Assembly (NCBI GenBank): GCA_964023275.1
Contig: OZ029921.1
Span: forward strand, 4,348,455-4,412,454
DNA length: 64,000 bases
Direction of reading: 5' to 3'
From: Norana najaformis
Lineage: Eukaryota > Annelida > Clitellata > Crassiclitellata > Hormogastridae
Made by a program: the position numbers and the translations under genes. Every line of letters starts with the position of its first letter. Position 1 is the stretch's first letter. A model generated the notes under the pieces. It did not search any database and had not been told where the DNA came from. It was given only the letters and a program-made list of their open reading frames with translations. This document shows, one piece after another, positions 58,093 to 64,000 of this stretch.

Positions 58093-58559
58093 GGTAACGA
58101 TATTATTTGTGATGTCGCGTCATGATCTGTGCACGCTGCTAGGTCTCGTGACCTGTGATGTGAGGCCTTAACCTATAATGAAGATTTGTCATAATGCTGT
58201 TAGCTGTACTGTTAGATTATGCCGTAGGTAATGAATTAGGCCTTTAGGGAATGACTTATGATGCCGGGTCATGATCTATGATGTCAGGTCATTAGCCGTG
58301 CTGTTATATTGGGCAGTGAGGCCTGTTTTATCGATATATTGCCATCTGAAAAGTAGAGTCCATTTATATTACATATATTTTACATTACGAGTGTCAGCAC
58401 ACTGCATTAAACATTGGATCCCGGCCCACGTACAGGCATTAGGCTATTTTAGGCCTTTTGTAGGCCTGAAGCTATTTTAGGCATTATGCTGTGGATTGTG
58501 GCTGTTTATGGCTTCTATCTGTGTTCGGTGCATCGGCATGACCCTATTGGTTTAGTTGC

Positions 58560-58790
58560 CTACATTTATCTGTGTATCCCTCTCTGCCTCATTCCATGTC
58601 TCTCCATCTATCTGTCTCTGTTTCTTTGTATATTTCTTTCAGTCTTTTTGCCTGTCTTTCTGTTTATTTGTGTCTCTATATATCTGTTTCCCCTACTGTG
58701 TCTTTCTCCTTTGCATGTGTTTCTATGTGTCTTTCAGTGTGTCTGTCTGTGTCGCTGTCTCACTTGATCTCTTCTTTCAGCAGCTTTCTT
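58560..58790. repeat. CTGT/TTTCTGT pyrimidine-rich repeat
   Basis: Degenerate TGTCT-type units in lamin intron 1. Confidence 0.6.
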
Positions 58791-59039
58791 GTCTGTTTGT
58801 TGGCCCAATTAAGTTTGCTGCTTGAATACGGGATTTTTAAATGTCTTGACAGATCCACTGCAGCTGTTTCAAGGTTCAGTGGCAATCCCTATGAATTTGG
58901 ATTATGTGATGCGTTGCATGATTTTAATAATTGGCCCATTTTTAAAAGGCTGTTGCATTTCAGTATGTGCTGCCTAGCATCCCATCTACACCAACCACCT
59001 AAATATAGACATGCCAACCATCTATAGGCCCATGCTAAT

Positions 59040-60170
59040 CTTAAATTTGCCTGCCATGCCAATCTTCCATTTGCCTGCGATGTCAATCTTCCATATGCCA
59101 TCCATGTCAATCTTCCATATGCCAACCATGTCAGTTTTTCGTATGCCAACCATGTCTATCTTCCATATGCCAACCATGGCAATCTTCCATATGCCAACCA
59201 TGTCAATCATCCATATGCCAACCATGTCAATCTTCCATATGTCAACCTTGTCAATCTTCCATATGCCAACCATGTCAATCTTCCATATGCCAACCATGTC
59301 AATCTTCCATATGCCAACCATGTCAATCTTCCATATGCCAATCATGTCAATCTTCCATATGCCAACCATGTCAATCTTCCATATGCCAATCATGTCAATC
59401 TTCCATATGCCAACCATGTCGATCTTCCATATGCCAATCATGTCAATCTTCCATATGCCAATCATGTCAATCTTCCATGTGCCAACCATGTCAATCTTCC
59501 ATATGCCAACCTTGTCAATCTTCCATATGCCAACCATGTCAATCTTCCATATACCAACCTTGTCAATCTTCCATATGCCAACCATGTCAATCTTCCATAT
59601 GCCAATCATGTCAATCTTCCATATGCCAACCATGTCAATCTTCCATATGCCAACCTTGTCAATCTTCCATATGCCAACCATGTCAATCTTCCATATGCCA
59701 ATCATGTCAATCTTCCATATGCCAACCATGTCAATCTTCCATATGCCAACCTTGTCAATCTTCCATATGCCAACCTTGTCAATCTTCCTTATGCCAATCA
59801 TGTCAATCTTCCATATGCCAACCTTGTCAATCTTCCATATGCCAACCTTGTCAATCTTCCTTATGCCAACCATGTCAATCTTCCATATGCCAACCTTGTC
59901 AATCTTCCATATGCCAACCATGTCAATCTTCCATATGCCAATCATGTCAATCTTCCATATGCCAACCATGTCAATCTTCCATATGCCAACCTTGTCAATC
60001 TTCCATATGCCAACCATGTCAATCTTCCATATGCCAATCATGTCAATCTTCCATATGCCAACCATGTCAATCTTCCATATGCCAACCTTGTCAATCTTCC
60101 ATATGCCAACCTTGTCAATCTTCCTTATGCCAATCATGTCAACCTTCCATATGCCAACTGTCATGCCCAC
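59040..60170. repeat. 24-bp minisatellite, about 47 units
   Basis: The unit is atgccaaccatgtcaatc plus ttccat. Three variants (accatg, accttg, atcatg) are arranged in a 96-bp four-unit period and a larger block near 59580-59800 repeated near 59890-60140. No unit contains a stop in several frames, so long open frames exist on both strands; I regard it as non-coding, in lamin intron 1. Confidence 0.95.
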
Positions 60171-60384
60171 CATATATACAGTATGCCAACCGTACCAACT
60201 GTTTATGCTAACCATGCCACCCTACAATATGCCAATGATGCCAACCATAATTATATATGCTAACTATGCCTACCTTATGTAAGCATACCATATATATGCC
60301 AGCTGTTCCAACGATGTGTATACCAACAATGCCAACCCTCCTGGTATATGCAAACCATGCTAACATTTTATGCTAATCTTGTGG

Positions 60385-60545
60385 GGCATGGTGTTAAAAC
60401 GCTCAGAGTGTAACGCGGAGAGCATGGATTCGAGCATCACCTGAGACTTTGTACTGTGCAGGGACATTGAGCAAGTTCTTCACTCAGATTGCTCAGCGCC
60501 ATCTATTGATGCTTAGTCATTATATAGTGGCGCTAAATAAGTGCA
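60385..60545 (+). mobile_element. tRNA-derived SINE
   Basis: tRNA-like head (ggcatggtgttaaaacgctc; B box-like ggattcgagcatc), then gggacattgagcaagttctt, and the tail cagcgccatctattgatgct, then atagtggcgctaaataagtg. Confidence 0.6.
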
Positions 60546-61439
60546 GAAATAATGGCATAACTTGAGCCAACAATTCTGCTTTAAGCGAAGTCAGGTAACA
60601 GTGGGCTTTCACTTTTATCATAGAAGATTAGGATAGATTAGCCGGGATAAGGTAGACACTGGTGCCAGGCAGACCTCAGTTGCGGCTGCTGGAGCAGTTT
60701 ACTCATAGCCTATGCGTGTATGAAGTGTTTTAAAGAGATCCAGACTGTGTTTACTGGAGAGAAAACACTTCTCATTCGCGTCTGTGTACGTTGTGTGACT
60801 TTCATATGGCAGCGGTTAATTGTTCCTTTCACTGTTTTACTCTTTTCTATGCACTGTTGTTTGTTGAGCAGGGGCGTTGTCTCCTACTGATATAGGTTGC
60901 TTACTCTTAATTACTGATGTGTGATTATGCGTTTGCATGTATGTATTTGGGATCTGTGTCTGTTTTCTGTGTATGAATTTGCATCTGATCTGGAAACTTC
61001 GATATTTTGCGTCATCATCATAATGCAAAGGGCGTCAATCAATGGTTGCGCATCCAAGCATAATCATATTCAGAAAAATCTGATGTGCACGTCAATCAGT
61101 GGCAGCTCAAGGATTGTTTGCATGGGGCGGGGATGAGAGCGTTTTCAGAGGAGTGCCACGTTGTGGCGGTCCACCATGCATGGGTCTGGTCTGAGGGGCC
61201 CCAGCATATAACCAAGAGGGGCAGGAGGGATGAACCGCCCCCAGGCCTGTAGCTAAATCTCCCACTGATGTGAATTTGTATGTTGTGCATTTGGGTGTAT
61301 GTATTTCTGTATGCTTGTGTGCATGTGTAAGGTAGGGTAAGGTAAGGTAATAGCTCATTTATAACATACACATTTAACAATGGTCCTCGGGGTACGATCC
61401 TGGGATTGAGGACGTAAACACAACAGCAGCAACCAGACA

Positions 61440-61558
61440 ACCTTTCCTGTGGGTGGGTGGGTGAGTGGGTGGGTGGGCTTTGGGTGAGTGAGTGAGGAGT
61501 GAGTGAGGAGTGAGTGAGTGAGTGGGTGAGTGAGTGAGTGAGTGAGTGAGTGACTTAA
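61440..61558. repeat. GGGT/GAGT microsatellite
   Basis: GGTGGGTGAGTGAGT tract. Confidence 0.85.
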
Positions 61559-61814
61559 CATGCTATATGTCCATTGGCTGAGCGAGCAATCATAGACGTG
61601 GATGCACACACAATTAAATACAAGATACAGCAAACAAATGAAAGAAGATGTGCAGCCACAGAGGCAGACATACAGAATGATTTCTTTTGGGTTACACAGC
61701 TTAACAACGAGTTGTCAGTTTCACATGAAACTGTGGGATTCGAACCCCGGCTGCAGAGGTGAAAGATTAACGCATTTACATTCTGTCCCTCCCCCTTGCC
61801 ACGTGTTCTTGCAT

Positions 61815-61980
61815 TTTGCATGTGTGTCTGTATGCAGATGCGCGTGTGTATGTGTGTATGTATGTGTGTGTATGTGTGTATGTGTGTGTATGTGTGTGTG
61901 CACGTGTTTGTGTCTACACTCTGTACATGTGCACATGTTTCTGTGTACACGTGTGTATGTGTATTATGGGTGTGTGTGGG
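61815..61980. repeat. GTGTAT microsatellite
   Basis: TGTGTATG units with variants. Confidence 0.85.
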
Positions 61981-62279
61981 CGGAGTGGCGATAGTGGTAC
62001 TGCTCAGGCGTTGGCTTGGCTTTTACTCTAACTTCTCGGCCTCCTCCCCAACCTCCACTTGTATTTGATTTGCTCTGCCCTGTAGAAGGATTCATTTTAG
62101 GTTCCCTGAGTAGGATGATTCATTAATGCAATATTTAACATAATTGGGTCTGCGCGTTAAGTCAGGTGAGTCATGGCTGACTTGGGTCTGAAAGCTTCGT
62201 GGGGGCACTGCACCCATCGCTGGTTAGAACAAATTCCCTTTTCTGTTAAAAATCAGGGCATAAACCTTGAACTACTGTC

Positions 62280-62520
62280 AACATGGGACGTGGTGGTGTA
62301 ATATGGGACGTGGTGGTGTAATGGTATGTTCGATGCCTCGTAATCGGAGGGTCGCGGGTTCGAATCTACCTCACGCCACTGGGTAGCGACCTTGGACAAG
62401 TTGCTCACCCACAATTGTCTGTGAGGAAGGCAGCGGGAAACCACCTCACTCATCTCATCCCCGGGTGGCATAAAGCCAATGGACCTGCCTTCGGGCAGAA
62501 AACTCATCACCGTCAACATG
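62280..62520 (+). mobile_element. tRNA-derived SINE, best preserved
   Basis: A-box-like gtggtgtaatggtatgttcg and B-box ggttcgaatctacc with a CTCGTAATCGGAG-like anticodon arm. The acceptor ends do not pair well, and the 3' body (gcgaccttggacaagttgc, then ggcagcgggaaaccacctca) is SINE-like. The first 20 bases, atgggacgtggtggtgtaat, are duplicated in tandem at the 5' end. Confidence 0.7.
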
Positions 62521-63150
62521 ACACTGGTGTAACAGGTATAATCCTGGGTCTACCTAACTAAGCAGAGGCCTATGGGTAGGGTAACCAGAGCCTGTTTGTT
62601 GGGTTCTGTTGTTGTATCAGGGCTGGACCGACCAGCAGTACATACCTTTGAGGACTCCTTGTGATAAATGATCAAATAACAATTGTACCATACCTTGGCT
62701 GATCTAGTTTTAACAGTGAAGGGTATATGGTTACCTGGCCTTGCCTTAGCTTACCTGTAAAGAGTATACCATTACCATACGTTGCCTTAGCTTACCTGTG
62801 AAAAGGAATTATTTTAGGTAAATACTGTAATGATTGAGAAAGTAAACAAACAAACAGAACAATAAGTCTGTGGAAGATATAGGTTTCAGTCTCCTCAATT
62901 CCTGAAACAAATTGATATATGCTGTTATGGGTTTGCCTCTCACACCTACATCCTGGATTTGAATCCAGATGCATCATGTTGCAATACCATCATGAAACAT
63001 GTATGTAAAGAGAGATGGTTCATATGTAGGATTGCTGTTGTGGTGAATGAGCATCAGCCCATATATATATATGTCCATCAGCACCAGAACAATACCTCTA
63101 TTGTTGAAAGAGATGTCTCATATATGATTACCTTAGCTTACCTTGACTTA

Positions 63151-63204
63151 CCTAAGTTACCTATAAGGTAACTTAGGTAAGTTACCTATAAGGTAACTTA
63201 CCTA
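63151..63204. repeat. Two overlapping palindromes of a TTACC/GGTAA unit
   Basis: cctaagttacctataaggta reads as an inverted repeat with the following acttagg (63151-63177). taggtaagttacctataagg with the following taacttaccta forms a second (63174-63204). Confidence 0.85.
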
Positions 63205-63405
63205 ATCCGAGATTTCTACAGGGCCCAACGAAAGCCATGTCACGAGGACCACCTTATTCACAGGCGCTCAGTCAAAACAAAGTCGATAGGCAGAAGGGTT
63301 CAGTACCAGGTCAAGATCCAAAAATCAGGCAGAGACAGCGTGACAGCTGTGGTGAGTGTTATTTGGGATTGGAGCAGAGAGAGAGAGACAGAGACAGAGA
63401 GAGAC

Positions 63406-63449
<44 letters not shown>

Positions 63450-63470
63450 GAGGAAGAAGGGGTGTCAGGA
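63205..63470 (+). mobile_element. SINE-like family B copy with GAGA tail
   Basis: gagatttctacagggcccaa...aaagtcgataggcagaaggg. Ends in a GAGAGAGA run at 63380-63445. Confidence 0.65.
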
Positions 63471-63549
63471 TAGGATCTGTGAAAGAGGAATGCCTTTTCT
63501 TGTCTTGTCTTGTCTTGCCTGGCATGCTCTGGCCTACTCTTGCCTTGCA

Positions 63550-64000
63550 TTTCCTTATAATAATAATGATAATGATAATAATAATGATAATGATAACAAA
63601 CAACAACTGTAGCACTGTAACACGGCTTGTTACTTGCATTACCTTACCTTACTTTACTGTGCCATGTCTTACTTTACCTTGTCTTGCCTGGCCTTATGTT
63701 ACTTGCCTTGCTTTACCTTACTTCACCTTCTCTGCCATTTCACTCCAGGGTCCAGGGTTAGAATCCCCTTTGCCTCATTTGTGCTGTTTGTTGTTGAGCA
63801 TAGCAGTGCTTAAGTAGGAAAGATTCCCCATATGTTGTTTGGGTTTAGAGATTTCTCGTTTGGGTTAATTGGGTGATACACCAATCATGAAACAAATTCA
63901 GCTTGTCTAAAGCTGTGTCTTGTGAAAGCTGTTTTCTAATAGCCATGTTCCCAGCCATTTAAGAGGTTTTTCAATATAAGAGTCAGTCCGTGGTTATCAA
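63550..64000. other. ATAATG microsatellite, TTACC-rich tract, then unassigned
   Basis: AATAATGAT units at 63556-63598 and TTACCTTACC at 63640-63730. Nothing is supportable in the last 270 bases. Confidence 0.5.

Noticed and set aside
59011..60282. 423- and 397-codon open frames
   Set aside because: Both follow from a 24-bp unit without stops on either strand; nothing outside the repeat is coding-like. Kept as a finding, not as a gene.
62285..62360. A functional tRNA gene
   Set aside because: Boxes A and B are good, but acceptor arms do not pair and a SINE body follows.

Overview
This is animal nuclear DNA. GT-AG introns interrupt a cytosolic Hsp70 gene, a nuclear lamin gene and several membrane-protein genes. 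The gaps are packed with tetranucleotide microsatellites, minisatellites, and tRNA-derived SINE-like and LINE-like fragments. Lamin, FUNDC-type and extracellular SUEL-lectin/Ig proteins fit a metazoan. The repeat style and intron-rich Hsc70 suggest an invertebrate, probably marine, but I cannot name a phylum. Nothing bacterial or viral was seen.

Layout. 1-13,800: a minus-strand gene for a secreted or surface protein. It has a signal-peptide exon, an Ig-like exon, an unassigned exon, a SUEL (galactose/rhamnose-binding) lectin exon and the start of another extracellular domain cut by the window edge. All four introns are phase 1 and are filled with simple repeats. 13,800-21,340: LINE relics and very long microsatellites, including about 560 bp of TCAC. 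21,347-22,203: last two exons of a plus-strand Ig-domain gene. 22,204-26,040: dispersed repeats. 26,048-30,604: complete hsc70-type gene (646 aa, four coding introns plus one 5'UTR intron) with a heat-shock element and TATA box. 33,584-36,114: FUNDC-like mitochondrial outer-membrane protein; its first exon is not identified. 38,988-43,732: six-exon four-transmembrane protein of LAPTM4/DUF4728 (Pasiflora-like) type. Its 3'UTR carries a 60-bp tandem array whose every unit holds a short inverted repeat. 51,177-51,854: single-Ig type I membrane protein with an uninterrupted CDS. 52,440-53,716: 5'-truncated LINE with an intact reverse transcriptase reading frame. 57,495-57,937: lamin exon 1, followed by an intron holding a (TA)62 run and about 47 copies of a 24-bp repeat. 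60,170-64,000: tRNA-derived SINEs and microsatellites.

The genes do not form an operon or pathway. Hsc70, lamin and FUNDC are housekeeping genes; the SUEL/Ig, Ig and Ig-TM genes encode extracellular recognition-type modules. Points most worth checking: the phase-1 Ig/SUEL gene and its repeat-borne duplication of an exon end with splice donor, the hairpin array in the four-TM gene's 3'UTR, Ig domains lacking the usual second cysteine, and the Ig-TM protein with a long insertion before strand G.
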